Position numbers and translations under genes: made by a program. Positions 24,991 to 34,089 of a stretch of DNA of 64,000 nt are shown here, piece by piece. The notes beneath the pieces are model-generated. The model was not told where the DNA came from. It searched no databases and saw only the letters and a list, made by a program, of their open reading frames with translations. Source of the stretch: Thermovenabulum sp049723235 (GTDB taxonomy: Bacteria; Bacillota; Thermosediminibacteria; Thermosediminibacterales; Thermosediminibacteraceae). The stretch's first letter is position 1. Each line of letters opens with the position of its first letter. The stretch lies in the NCBI RefSeq assembly GCF_049723235.1, contig NZ_JBNARB010000007.1:1-64000 (forward strand), read 5' to 3'.

Positions 24991-26325
24991 TCAGCTTTTA
25001 TATTCTATAACTTCCTTACCGGTAATTTTCGCCCAGATTACGTTCCTTTTTGGCACGTATTCCCCGGTCAGGAGGAAGGATTCCTCAACTTCTTTCACCG
25101 CCCAGTTCAGCTTCTCCCTGTCATTGGCAAGAATACGGGCCAAGGGTTTATCCTTTTCGGCAAAATCTCCTACTTTTTTGTATATCCAAATTCCCACACC
25201 CAAGTCGATATTATCTTCCTTTTTCTGTCTGCCAGCACCTAATTTCATTGCCGTAAGTCCTAATCTCAGGGCATCAATTTCCTTAATGTATCCTTCTTTT
25301 CCGGGGTAAACCTCTAAGGTATACTTGGCTTTTGGCAAAAGGCTGTAATCCTCAATTACCCTTTCATCTCCGCCCTGAGCTCCTATGATTTCCTTTAGTT
25401 TAGTTAGAGCCCTGCCGTTTTTCATGTTCTCCTTCAGAGCATTTTCCGCTTCCTCTTTTTCTTTGTATTGCCCGGACAAAAGGAGCATTTCGGAACCCAG
25501 TTCAAGGCAAAGTCTAACCAGGTCCTCATGCCCATTTCCTTTTAAGGTCTCAATAGCTTCTATAACCTCAATGGAATTTCCAATTGCAAGACCCAGAGGC
25601 TGATCCATATCCGTTACAAAAGCCACTGTTTCCCTTCCTGCAAGATTTCCTATCTTTACCATGAGTTCGGCGAGAGCCTTAGCTTCTTCATAGGTCTTCA
25701 TGAAAGCCCCCCGCCCGAATTTTACATCGAGCACTATTTTATCCGCCCCGCCCGCAATTTTTTTACTCATAATGGAGCTTGCTATCAAGGGTATCGAATC
25801 TACAGTGGCCGTAACATCCCTTAAGGCGTATAGTTTTTTATCTGCAGGGACCAAATTTTTCGATTGCCCCGTTATTGCCGCCCCTATCCTGTTTACATTT
25901 TCGACAAATTCATCCTGAGAAAGTTCCACTTTAAAGCCGGGAATCGATTCCAATTTATCAATGGTACCTCCTGTATGCCCGAGCCCTCTGCCGGACATTT
26001 TGGCAGCCTTTACCCCGCAGGAAGCCACAAGGGGTATAAGCACCAGTGTAGTGGTATCCGCTATTCCACCGCTGGAGTGTTTATCTACTTTTATTCCGTC
26101 TATTTTTGATAGGTCCACCATTTCTCCTGAAGAGGCCATAGCCAGTGTAAGATAGGTGGTTTCTTCTTCATCCATGCCCCGAAAATAAACGGCCATCAAA
26201 AATGCTGCTATCTGATAATCGGGAATTTCCCCCTCTACGTAACCCTTTATCAAAAATTCAATTTCTTCCCTTGAAAGTTTTTTTCCCCTTTTTTTCTTTT
26301 CGATTATTTCGGGAACAAAAATCAT
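24991..26325 (-). CDS. pdp: Pyrimidine-nucleoside phosphorylase
   Basis: This phosphorylase cleaves uridine, thymidine and deoxyuridine. It belongs to glycosyltransferase family 3. The signature KVDKHSSGGIADTT with SGRGLGHTGGT is complete. The length of 444 residues and the C-terminal domain match Gram-positive Pdp rather than eukaryote-like thymidine phosphorylase. It lies 22 bases after cdd, which supplies uridine, and 15 bases before deoB. Confidence 0.94.
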   Translation of the reverse strand: MIFVPEIIEKKKRGKKLSREEIEFLIKGYVEGEIPDYQIAAFLMAVYFRGMDEEETTYLTLAMASSGEMVDLSKIDGIKVDKHSSGGIADTTTLVLIPLVASCGVKAAKMSGRGLGHTGGTIDKLESIPGFKVELSQDEFVENVNRIGAAITGQSKNLVPADKKLYALRDVTATVDSIPLIASSIMSKKIAGGADKIVLDVKFGRGAFMKTYEEAKALAELMVKIGNLAGRETVAFVTDMDQPLGLAIGNSIEVIEAIETLKGNGHEDLVRLCLELGSEMLLLSGQYKEKEEAENALKENMKNGRALTKLKEIIGAQGGDERVIEDYSLLPKAKYTLEVYPGKEGYIKEIDALRLGLTAMKLGAGRQKKEDNIDLGVGIWIYKKVGDFAEKDKPLARILANDREKLNWAVKEVEESFLLTGEYVPKRNVIWAKITGKEVIEYKS

Positions 26326-26347
26326 ACCATCACCTTCTTTACCAAAT

Positions 26348-26755
26348 TTACAGGGTAAAACCGTAGGGTAAAAGTTCTTCGGGAGTGGTTTTAATCACCC
26401 GGGAGCCATCCTTATTGGACAGTAGAATTTTTGCCCCTTTTGCCAGTTCGAGAATTACCTGCCGGCACGCACCGCAGGGTGACACCGGCTCATCCACATC
26501 TGCAATTACCGCTAATGTTTCAATACGCCTTTCCCCTTCCGAAAGGGCTTTAAAAAGAGCCACCCGCTCGGCACATACCGTAAGGCCAAAGGAAGCGTTC
26601 TCAATATTACAGCCGGTATATATTTTACCTTCTTTTGTTAAAATAGCGGCACCCACCTTAAATTTTGAATAGGGCGCATAGGCTTTATCTTTGGCTTCCA
26701 GCGCCTTAGAAATCAAATCCCTTTCTTTTATAGTTAAATCCTGAATAGAAAACAT
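26348..26755 (-). CDS. cdd: Cytidine deaminase
   Basis: This enzyme deaminates cytidine and deoxycytidine to uridine forms. It is the homotetrameric short type (135 residues). The zinc ligands are Cys61 (with catalytic Glu63 in CAERVAL), Cys94 and Cys97 in PCGACRQ. It starts one base after the GntR stop and feeds the pyrimidine phosphorylase. Confidence 0.95.
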   Translation of the reverse strand: MFSIQDLTIKERDLISKALEAKDKAYAPYSKFKVGAAILTKEGKIYTGCNIENASFGLTVCAERVALFKALSEGERRIETLAVIADVDEPVSPCGACRQVILELAKGAKILLSNKDGSRVIKTTPEELLPYGFTL

Positions 26756-26756
26756 C

Positions 26757-27476
26757 CTACACCCTCTTTCTCACTATGTAAAACCTGAATTTTTCCGGTG
26801 AAAAGTAATTGGAAGAATAAAATATGGGATTATTATTTTCATCAAAATGCAGCTGCTCCAGTAACAGTAATACACCGGAAGCGGACTTCATCTCGAGCTT
26901 TTTATAAATATTCTTCACCTTAGCTTTTACGGGAATAACATCGGAAACTGCATAAGCTATATAGATGCCCAGATCCTCCTGCAGGTATTGAAAAAGGGAT
27001 TCCTTATTGAAATTGAACTCTTTTTTTACATATTTTGCCGGAATCCTGTCTATGCAGTAAAGCACCGGAATATCATCCGCAGTCCTCACCCTCTGAATCC
27101 TGAATATATTGTCTTCTACAGGTATATTCATTAAAGCAGCTTCCTTTTCTGTGGGTTTTACCCTTTCAATCAACACGTCTTTTGTCCCCGGCCGCATGCC
27201 CTGTTTTTCTATTAACCGGGTAATGCTTATTAGCTCTTCCATACCGCTTTTTATGACCCGGGGCCTGGTAACAAAAGTTCCCACACCGTGGTATCTTTTT
27301 ACATATCCTTCATCTTCCAGAATCCTGAGGGCTTCTCTCAAAGTTGCACGGCTTACCCCCAATTTCTTTGAATACTCTATTTCCGAAGGCAGTCTTTCTC
27401 CTTCTTTTATTTCTCCTTTTTCTATCATCTCTTTTATTTTATTTAATACGTATTCAAATTTCGCAGGATGATTCAC
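26757..27476 (-). CDS. GntR/HutC family repressor with UTRA domain
   Basis: The winged helix-turn-helix covers residues about 5-72 (LPSEIEYSKKLGVSRATLREAL). The UTRA effector domain is at about 95-235 and should bind a nucleoside or sugar phosphate. The start is GTG at 27476 with AAGGGG ten bases upstream. Its position inside the operon suggests autoregulation of nucleoside uptake and salvage. A candidate target site lies near 33508. Confidence 0.88.
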   Translation of the reverse strand: MNHPAKFEYVLNKIKEMIEKGEIKEGERLPSEIEYSKKLGVSRATLREALRILEDEGYVKRYHGVGTFVTRPRVIKSGMEELISITRLIEKQGMRPGTKDVLIERVKPTEKEAALMNIPVEDNIFRIQRVRTADDIPVLYCIDRIPAKYVKKEFNFNKESLFQYLQEDLGIYIAYAVSDVIPVKAKVKNIYKKLEMKSASGVLLLLEQLHFDENNNPIFYSSNYFSPEKFRFYIVRKRV

Positions 27477-27514
27477 AAAACCGCAACCCCTTTTAAAAAT
27501 ATTATATATTAATA

Positions 27515-28747
27515 TTATAATTTTACATTTAAGCCTTTAATGGCAATCAAATCTTTAATGGATTCGGTATGGTCCCCCAGAATTATCACCTGATGGTTTC
27601 CCAGGGTTCCCGATAAGAAATCCTCCACATCCTTTTCCAAATACACCTCAATTTGGGTTCTGCACCGGAATTCGCTTTCAGGATTATCCACTATTTTCCC
27701 TTTTGCAAAGGAAACCTTTGAAAGGTCTTCCCCGCCGAATTTTAAAATGGTTACCCTGCCTTTTTCAAATTCTCCCCTTATCCCCACTCCCATCCCGGAC
27801 TCAAAATGAGAGCGCAATATATAATTTTTTACGGCTTTTGTAGGAACCGTGCAATGGGCAAAAATTATCGTATTTTTTTTGACATCGACGGATGAAGGAT
27901 TCGCCATAAAGGGAATCTCCCCGGTCAAAAGGTAAGAAATATACATGGAAAAGGTGGAGGGTAAATCGCCTTCGCAACCCGCTATAATGCCTTCATCGGT
28001 CAACCGGGAGAGCGCGGGACATCCGGTAATCCCGTATTTCATTAAAAGGTCGAAACATTTCAGGGTTAAAGCATTTAACCTGTATTTTTCGGTTAAAGAC
28101 TTCAGGGCATTGTACACCCTGTGAGAATTCACTAAATCCCTTTCCTCCGGCTCCATCCTTTTTAATGCTTTGTCAAAATATCCATCGTAGTCACCCTGAG
28201 AACTTTCTAAGGTTTTATAAAATTCCTCCATGGTTATATCTACAATATTTAAACCCCAGCGCCTTTTTACTCCCTCGTAGTCTACTGCACTGGAAATAAG
28301 CCAGCCGGAAGGCCCCCCTATACTTCCGATGTTAGAAAGAGCCACTTTTGATATGGTTTTCGTTATTTGAGATAGTCTTTTAATTTTATTCAGTACCTGA
28401 TCTTTGTCGTTGTAGAGAAGATATGCCTTTTCCTTTTTATATTCGCTGACAAAAGACATTATCTCCAAGGAAGCGGCGAGGGAATTGTTTATATCCTCCG
28501 CAAGGAGAATTACCGGCCTGGGAAGGTAATCAAATATGTTTTTGAACTTTTCTTCCGTCCCTCCCGTCATTATCCATACCAGTGTCAAATCCTTCGACCT
28601 ATTGGCAAATTCATCGTTTATTTCCCCGTAATCAAAATAGGTTACTTCAAAATTTTCATTAAAAAGCGTATAGGTTTTTGCAAGGCTTTCCTTTACCTTT
28701 TCTTCTCCGTGAAGAGGGGACATCAATTGTATGACATTCAATCTCAT
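27515..28747 (-). CDS. L-fucose/arabinose isomerase-like protein in the nucleoside operon
   Basis: This 410-residue protein has the architecture of fucose-isomerase-like proteins. An alpha/beta N-terminal half (GGTEE near residue 65) leads to a C-terminal half with EGDLPSTFSMYIS and a later AHCT-type metal ligand. In ketol isomerases these supply Glu, Asp and His metal ligands. The substrate is unknown. It lies between the permeases and gntR, so it may act on ribose or another pentose released from nucleosides. It is not part of the textbook salvage route, and deoC is absent from the operon. Confidence 0.72.
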   Translation of the reverse strand: MRLNVIQLMSPLHGEEKVKESLAKTYTLFNENFEVTYFDYGEINDEFANRSKDLTLVWIMTGGTEEKFKNIFDYLPRPVILLAEDINNSLAASLEIMSFVSEYKKEKAYLLYNDKDQVLNKIKRLSQITKTISKVALSNIGSIGGPSGWLISSAVDYEGVKRRWGLNIVDITMEEFYKTLESSQGDYDGYFDKALKRMEPEERDLVNSHRVYNALKSLTEKYRLNALTLKCFDLLMKYGITGCPALSRLTDEGIIAGCEGDLPSTFSMYISYLLTGEIPFMANPSSVDVKKNTIIFAHCTVPTKAVKNYILRSHFESGMGVGIRGEFEKGRVTILKFGGEDLSKVSFAKGKIVDNPESEFRCRTQIEVYLEKDVEDFLSGTLGNHQVIILGDHTESIKDLIAIKGLNVKL

Positions 28748-28773
28748 ACCCTTAAGCCCTCCCTTAAAATATT

Positions 28774-29658
28774 TTATTTTGTCCCTCTCTCGTAAGGCAC
28801 ACCGTCAGCAGCAGGCGGAGTGGATTTTCTTACCACACCGGCCAGCACCGCCAGTGTCAAAACGTACGGGATCATTTTTATGAACTGGTAGGGAATCACC
28901 GCATTCTGCACTACCCTGAAACTTAAACTTTCTGCAAAACCAAAGAGTAATGATGCCCATAGGGCCCCTTTTGGAGTCCAATTGCCAAAGATCATTGCGG
29001 CAAGGGCAATATATCCTTTGCCCTGAGTCATTCCTTCCACGTACATCCCGGTATGTTCCAGAGCTAAATACGCTCCTGCAAGACCTGCCAGCACTCCGCT
29101 TATAATTACTCCGGCGTATTTCATCTTAAAAACGTTAATTCCGAGAGTATCCGCCGCCAGAGGATTTTCACCAACAGAACGCAGCCTTAAACCGAAGACG
29201 GTCTTTTCCAGAATGTATCCGGCTACAGGCACCAGAATGAGGGCTAAAATTATTACAGGTGAAGTCTCCCCCAGCAGAGGAATCTTTAACTTGAAAAGCC
29301 CGTTTACATGGGGAGTTGTAGTGGCCATTTTGAAAAACGCCTGACTCAAAAATCTGGAACTTCCGTAGGCTAAAATATTAAGGGCTACACCGCTTACAAT
29401 CTGATCCACTCTGAATGTAACCGTGGCTATTGCATGAATCAAGGCCAAAAAAGCACCCGCCGCCATTGCAAATAAAAATCCCACATAAGGTCCAAAATAA
29501 TAGGATCCGAGGGCACCCCAGAAGGAACCCACTATCATCATGCCTTCCAGTCCTATATTCACAACACCTGCTCTTTCGGTATATACCGCCCCAATTGCCG
29601 TAAGGATGATGGGTACCGCCATTCGGAGTGATGACGCTATCAACTCGATCAAAAACAA
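28774..29658 (-). CDS. nupQ: Nucleoside ABC transporter permease (NupQ-like)
   Basis: This branched-chain/ribose-type ABC permease has about 8-9 spans, with NIGLEGMMIVG near the N-terminus and the cytoplasmic loop VGENPLAADTLGIN that docks the ATPase. The pair with the next permease, the double ATPase and the BMP lipoprotein match the Gram-positive guanosine/nucleoside importer NupNOPQ. It starts one base after the upstream permease gene stops. Confidence 0.9.
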   Translation of the reverse strand: MFLIELIASSLRMAVPIILTAIGAVYTERAGVVNIGLEGMMIVGSFWGALGSYYFGPYVGFLFAMAAGAFLALIHAIATVTFRVDQIVSGVALNILAYGSSRFLSQAFFKMATTTPHVNGLFKLKIPLLGETSPVIILALILVPVAGYILEKTVFGLRLRSVGENPLAADTLGINVFKMKYAGVIISGVLAGLAGAYLALEHTGMYVEGMTQGKGYIALAAMIFGNWTPKGALWASLLFGFAESLSFRVVQNAVIPYQFIKMIPYVLTLAVLAGVVRKSTPPAADGVPYERGTK

Positions 29659-29659
29659 T

Positions 29660-30751
29660 TTAAGCCACCCCTTTCTTCTCTATGCGACGGATATAGTCGT
29701 TCATCACTTTATTGATGACAACAATGGAAAGAATCATCAGAGCCTGCAGTATTACGATTGTATCCATTGGGACGTTCAGCAGGGTCTGTATTCCCTCGGC
29801 TCCTCTCTTTAAAAAGCCAAAGAGTATGGAAGCCGCTATTATCCCGAAGGGGCTGTTCTGCCCTATAAGGGCAACGGCTATACCGTCAAATCCATAGCCT
29901 CTTGGGAAATCCAGGTCCATATAGCCGAAATATCCCATTAGGTCTGAAAGCCCTACGAGACCCGCTATAGCTCCGCTTAACAGAAAGCCTTTATAAAATA
30001 CTTTTTCCGGATTTATTCCCGCTGTCCTGGAGGCATCGGGATTTTGCCCCACACAGCGAAGCTCAAAACCGAACGGGGTGTAATAAAGCATGTAGTATAC
30101 AGCAAAAGCCAGAAGGATTCCCAGCGGGAAAAACCAGTTTAGATACACGTGTTTCGGAAGATTCACACCAAAAAGGGCTAAAAGTCCATGCAGTTTCGGT
30201 ATCAAAGCTGTGGGCAATAATTTCGGTGTCCTGATGAGAAGTTTCTGGCTCCTGTCCAGGAATACCTCGGAAATTAAAAAGTGAATTAAGGAGTAGGAAA
30301 TATAGTTTAACATTATAGTGCTTATTACTTCATGTACCCCTCTTTTTATTTTTAAATACACCGGGAGGTAGGCCCACAACATTCCTCCGATGACCCCGGA
30401 TAGGATAACAAGGGGTATATGGATTACTGCGGGTAGTCCTTTTAATGAAAAGCCTGCAAGGGCTGCAAGAAAGGTACCGATTAAATACTGTCCTTCAATA
30501 CCTATATTGAAGAGTCCCATTCTGAACCCTATGGAAACCGCAAGTCCCGAGAATATCAATGGCGTTGAATTGTAAAAAATTATTGCAACGCTATCCAGCC
30601 TTCTGAAGGAAAACCTGAACATGGTGTAAAAAACCTCTATGGGATTTTTCCCTATGGCCAGAATCACCAGAGAACTTAAAAAAGCTGCAACAACTATTGC
30701 CAAAACGGGAGAAATTATTTTTAATATCAATACGCTGTAATTTCTCTTCAT
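29660..30751 (-). CDS. nupP: Nucleoside ABC transporter permease (NupP-like)
   Basis: This is the second permease of the importer, 363 residues and about 9-10 spans, with NIGIEGQYLIG and the ATPase-docking loop VGQNPDASRTAGIN. Its ATG overlaps the ATPase stop codon by four bases, a coupled start. It forms a heterodimeric channel with the 294-residue permease. Confidence 0.9.
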   Translation of the reverse strand: MKRNYSVLILKIISPVLAIVVAAFLSSLVILAIGKNPIEVFYTMFRFSFRRLDSVAIIFYNSTPLIFSGLAVSIGFRMGLFNIGIEGQYLIGTFLAALAGFSLKGLPAVIHIPLVILSGVIGGMLWAYLPVYLKIKRGVHEVISTIMLNYISYSLIHFLISEVFLDRSQKLLIRTPKLLPTALIPKLHGLLALFGVNLPKHVYLNWFFPLGILLAFAVYYMLYYTPFGFELRCVGQNPDASRTAGINPEKVFYKGFLLSGAIAGLVGLSDLMGYFGYMDLDFPRGYGFDGIAVALIGQNSPFGIIAASILFGFLKRGAEGIQTLLNVPMDTIVILQALMILSIVVINKVMNDYIRRIEKKGVA

Positions 30752-32274
30752 GACGCTTCACCAGCCTTTTCATGAGCTCCAAGCATATAAAGGCCTATTT
30801 CGTCCAAGGAAACCTCCTGTGGCTCGAATTCGGCGACTATTTTGCCTCCGTACATTACTCCCACCCGGTCTGAAAGCGAGAGCACTTCGTCTAAATCTGC
30901 GGATATCAGCAAAATTGCCTTACCTTCTTTTCTGAGCCTTAATAGCTGGCTGTAAACAAATTCCGAAGCCCCGATGTCAAGTCCCCTTGTAGGCTGGGCG
31001 GCAATAATGAAGACCGGATTTTGAGACAGCTCCCTTCCCAGAATAACTTTTTGCTGGTTACCGCCGGATAGGCCTTCCACCGCCTGTCGGATAGAACTTA
31101 AAGAAACGTGGTACTCCTCAACAACGTTTCTGCAGAATCTCTCCGCATTTTTTACATCCAAGGAGGGAGCCCTGTAAAATTCCTTTTTTCTATGAAGCCC
31201 CAGGACTGCATTTTCCCATACCTTCATCGGAAGCACCAGCCCCTGTTTATGCCTGTCTTCGGGGATAAAGGCTATGCCCAGATCCCTTCTTTCCCTTATG
31301 GATAAATCCTTTACGCTTTTTCCCAGCACCTTTATGTCGCCCTCATCAGCCCTTCTCAAGCCGATTATTGCTTCGGCTAATTCTTTTTGGCCATTGCCCT
31401 CTACACCGGCAATACCGTATATCTCTCCGGCCCGTATTTTAATGTTTACACCTTCCACTACCGGCCGCCCGTCCCTATCTTTTACCTGGAGGTTTTCTAA
31501 GGAAACCACCACTTCCCCTTTTTCCACTTCTTCCCTATCCAGTTTCAGAAGCACCGGCTTACCAACCATCATTCTTGCCAGTTCTTCTTTATTTACCTGT
31601 TGAGGCTCTACCGTTCCTACTACCTTCCCTCTTCTTAAAACCGTTATTTTATCCGCTATTTCCAGCACTTCATCCAGTTTATGGCTAATAAATATTATGG
31701 TTTTTCCTTCTTCTTTTAACCTCCGCAAATTGACGAACAATTCTTTTACTTCCTGGGGTGCAAGAACAGCCGTGGGTTCATCGAGAACCAGGATATCGGC
31801 GCCTCTATAAAGAACCTTTAATATTTCTACCCTCTGGGCCATCCCCACGGATATGTCTTCTACCTTAGCCTTGAGGTCTACCGAGAAATTATAGAGTCTG
31901 CATAAATTCTCAATAGCCTTTTTGGATTCTTCCCAGTCTATGGTAAAACCCTTTTTCCTTTCCGCGCCGAGAATAATGTTTTCCAGGACGGAAAATCTGC
32001 CGACCAGCATAAAATGCTGATGAACCATTCCGATTTTAAGTTCAATGGCCCGGTTAGGAGAAGATATCCTTTCCTTTTTCCCGAAAATGAATATCTCGCC
32101 TTCATCAGGCTGGTAAAGTCCAGAAAGAATCTTCATGAGCGTGCTCTTGCCGGCACCGTTTTCACCGACAATAGCGTGAATTTCCCCTTTATCCACTTCC
32201 AAATTAATGCGGTCATTGGCGACTATACCCGGAAAACGCTTGGTAATGTTTTTAAGCACAATCGCTTTTTCCAA
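30748..32274 (-). CDS. nupO: Nucleoside ABC transporter ATPase, two NBDs in tandem
   Basis: This 508-residue double ATP-binding protein is of the sugar/nucleoside type. The first domain has Walker A GENGAGKST, a weak signature ISVGMAQ and Walker B ILVLDEPT. The second has Walker A GVEGNGQKE (degenerate, no Lys-Ser/Thr), signature LSGGNQQK and a substituted Walker B (IIAAQPTRG), so only one site is probably fully hydrolytic. This asymmetry is usual for the family. It follows the lipoprotein gene after an attenuating hairpin. Confidence 0.92.
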   Translation of the reverse strand: MEKAIVLKNITKRFPGIVANDRINLEVDKGEIHAIVGENGAGKSTLMKILSGLYQPDEGEIFIFGKKERISSPNRAIELKIGMVHQHFMLVGRFSVLENIILGAERKKGFTIDWEESKKAIENLCRLYNFSVDLKAKVEDISVGMAQRVEILKVLYRGADILVLDEPTAVLAPQEVKELFVNLRRLKEEGKTIIFISHKLDEVLEIADKITVLRRGKVVGTVEPQQVNKEELARMMVGKPVLLKLDREEVEKGEVVVSLENLQVKDRDGRPVVEGVNIKIRAGEIYGIAGVEGNGQKELAEAIIGLRRADEGDIKVLGKSVKDLSIRERRDLGIAFIPEDRHKQGLVLPMKVWENAVLGLHRKKEFYRAPSLDVKNAERFCRNVVEEYHVSLSSIRQAVEGLSGGNQQKVILGRELSQNPVFIIAAQPTRGLDIGASEFVYSQLLRLRKEGKAILLISADLDEVLSLSDRVGVMYGGKIVAEFEPQEVSLDEIGLYMLGAHEKAGEAS

Positions 32275-32305
32275 GATTTCACCTCATTTGCAAAATATTT
32301 AAAAA

Positions 32306-32326
32306 GGGGTGACATTACGTCACCCC
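32306..32326 (-). terminator. Intergenic attenuator between the binding lipoprotein and ATPase genes
   Basis: The stem GGGGTGAC (32306-32313) with GTCACCCC (32319-32326) is followed on the minus strand by TTTTT. The downstream genes have no other obvious promoter, so it is likely a partial terminator that keeps the solute-binding protein in excess over the membrane parts. Confidence 0.75.
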
Positions 32327-32337
32327 GCAGGTAACAA

Positions 32338-33435
32338 TTATTTTAACCCTTTTACAAATTCTTCGTATTGTTTTTTGTCTGCGGGCACCTTAATTTCGCC
32401 CTTTACGATTTTATCTTTAATTTCATCTAATTTTGCAGTAATATCGGAAATCATGTTCTTATTGTAATCATTCAAAGCGTATCCTACGCCATCTTCTGCA
32501 AGTCCGAAGACTCTGTATCCACCTTTGAAGTTACCTTCCACGTAATCCTTTATAGTGTCGTAAACGGCTACATCCACCCTCTTTAACATGCTGGTCAGGA
32601 TGTAGGGTCTTTGTTCTTCCTTTGCGGTTAAGGATTGATCGGAGTCAACGCCGATTGCAAACTTCTTTTCTGCAGTGGCAGCTTCTATAACGCCAATACC
32701 GGAAGCTCCGGAAGCGTGATATACCACATCCGCGCCTGCCTTAAACTGCTTTAATGCAAGTTCCTTACCCTTTACGGGGTCCTTGAAAGCCTCACCGGTG
32801 GTGCCGATGTAGTCGGAAACTATTTCAACTTTGGGATTTACGTATTTTGCACCGGCCATATAGCCTGCTTCAAATTTTTCAATCAAAGGAATCTTCATAC
32901 CGCCTACAAAACCAATTTTTCCAGTCTTAGATTTTAATGCAGCGGCAGCACCTACCAGGAAAGAACCTTCCTCTTCTTTAAATTGCAGGCAGGCTACATT
33001 AGATTTTTCGTCAAGACCTTCGATAAAACCATCAATCAATCCAAATTTTACATCGGGGAATTCCTTTGATACCTTGGCAATATGATCGGTAAACATAAAA
33101 CCTACGCCGAAGATTAAATTATATCCATCTTCAGCAAGAAGCCTTAAAAGCTGCTCCCTGTTTTCTCCACCTGCGGAAGGCTCCAAGTATTTTACCTCGA
33201 TCTTATCTCCAAATTCCTTCTGGGCTCTTTCCAAACCGGCATAAGCGCTGTCATTAAAGGAAAGGTCCCCTCTTCCACCCACGTCGAAAACAAGACCTAC
33301 TTTAATCTTTTTGGTTTCTGCAGGCTGTTGCTGCTGTTGCTGAGGCGGTTGAGCTTCTTTCTTGGCGCAGCCAGCAAAGGCAAAAACCGCCATTAATACC
33401 ACGAGCATCAAGGCTATTATCTTTCTCATTTTCAT
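32338..33435 (-). CDS. nupN: BMP family nucleoside-binding lipoprotein
   Basis: This is the extracellular solute-binding component (PnrA/BmpA family). The signal ends in lipobox AFAGC with Cys23, then a Gln-rich linker. The mature body starts KIKVGLVFDVGGRGDLSFND, the family signature with nucleobase- and ribose-binding Asp and Asn, and contains GVDSDQ near residue 255. It captures purine nucleosides and delivers them to the permease pair. It is the first gene of the operon. Confidence 0.92.
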   Translation of the reverse strand: MKMRKIIALMLVVLMAVFAFAGCAKKEAQPPQQQQQQPAETKKIKVGLVFDVGGRGDLSFNDSAYAGLERAQKEFGDKIEVKYLEPSAGGENREQLLRLLAEDGYNLIFGVGFMFTDHIAKVSKEFPDVKFGLIDGFIEGLDEKSNVACLQFKEEEGSFLVGAAAALKSKTGKIGFVGGMKIPLIEKFEAGYMAGAKYVNPKVEIVSDYIGTTGEAFKDPVKGKELALKQFKAGADVVYHASGASGIGVIEAATAEKKFAIGVDSDQSLTAKEEQRPYILTSMLKRVDVAVYDTIKDYVEGNFKGGYRVFGLAEDGVGYALNDYNKNMISDITAKLDEIKDKIVKGEIKVPADKKQYEEFVKGLK

Positions 33436-33507
33436 ATATTTATACCCTCCCGTTTATTTATGTAAATTATTTTTAAAATAGTAAAACTTTTACCCCCTTT
33501 CGCAAGG

Positions 33508-33524
33508 TTGTCTGACGTCTAACA
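33508..33524. promoter_or_regulatory. Candidate GntR operator upstream of the nucleoside operon
   Basis: TTGTCTGACGTCTAACA contains two near-identical direct 7-mers, GTCTGAC and GTCTAAC. The half TTGTCTGAC is close to the GT-n-AC pattern of GntR-family sites. On the minus strand it lies just upstream of a weak promoter-like TTGCGA-N16-TACTAT. The regulator is encoded in the operon. Confidence 0.35.
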
Positions 33525-33535
33525 TCTTCATTTTA

Positions 33536-34054
33536 TCAATTAGTAAATTCACCTGTCAAGAAAATTTTTGAAAGTATCACATAATCCCGGGTATTCTTCC
33601 TGATAGAATTTAAATATTCTTCCGTTAGCTCGGTTACTACTTTTGCAGGAGAACCGACTGCAAGGCTCCTGGGTGGAATTACCTTCCCGCTGGGTACCAG
33701 CGACCCTGCCGCCACCAATGCCTCTTCTCCGATTTGTGCCCCATCCAGAATTATTGCGCCCATTCCTATTAGAGCTCCATCCTTTATTGTACACCCGTGG
33801 AGTATTGCATTATGCCCGACGGTAACATTTTCTCCCACCACGCAGGGATTGTTCTCGGTAACATGCAGTACGCAACCGTCCTGAATATTGGAATTTTTCC
33901 CTACTTTAATATAGTTAATATCACCCCTTAAAACAGCCCTGAACCACACGCTGGAATTTTCCTCTAACATTACATCGCCGATTATATCCGCAGAATCGGC
34001 TACGAAGGATGTGGGATGAATTGATGGTTTTTTATCTTTAAAGGTTATTATCAC
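33536..34054 (-). CDS. Gamma-class carbonic anhydrase-like hexapeptide-repeat protein
   Basis: This is a left-handed beta-helix protein of the YrdA/Cam family. The three zinc ligand positions are present as His64 (LHVTE), His81 and His86 (VGHNAILHG). The acidic loop of the archaeal enzyme Cam is absent, so catalytic activity is uncertain. The start is GTG at 34054 with AAGGAGG ten bases upstream. It ends the minus-strand run that includes DegV and the folate genes. Confidence 0.88.
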   Translation of the reverse strand: MIITFKDKKPSIHPTSFVADSADIIGDVMLEENSSVWFRAVLRGDINYIKVGKNSNIQDGCVLHVTENNPCVVGENVTVGHNAILHGCTIKDGALIGMGAIILDGAQIGEEALVAAGSLVPSGKVIPPRSLAVGSPAKVVTELTEEYLNSIRKNTRDYVILSKIFLTGEFTN

Positions 34055-34089
34055 TGACGACTGCCTCCTTAATTTGTAGTTTTCAATAT

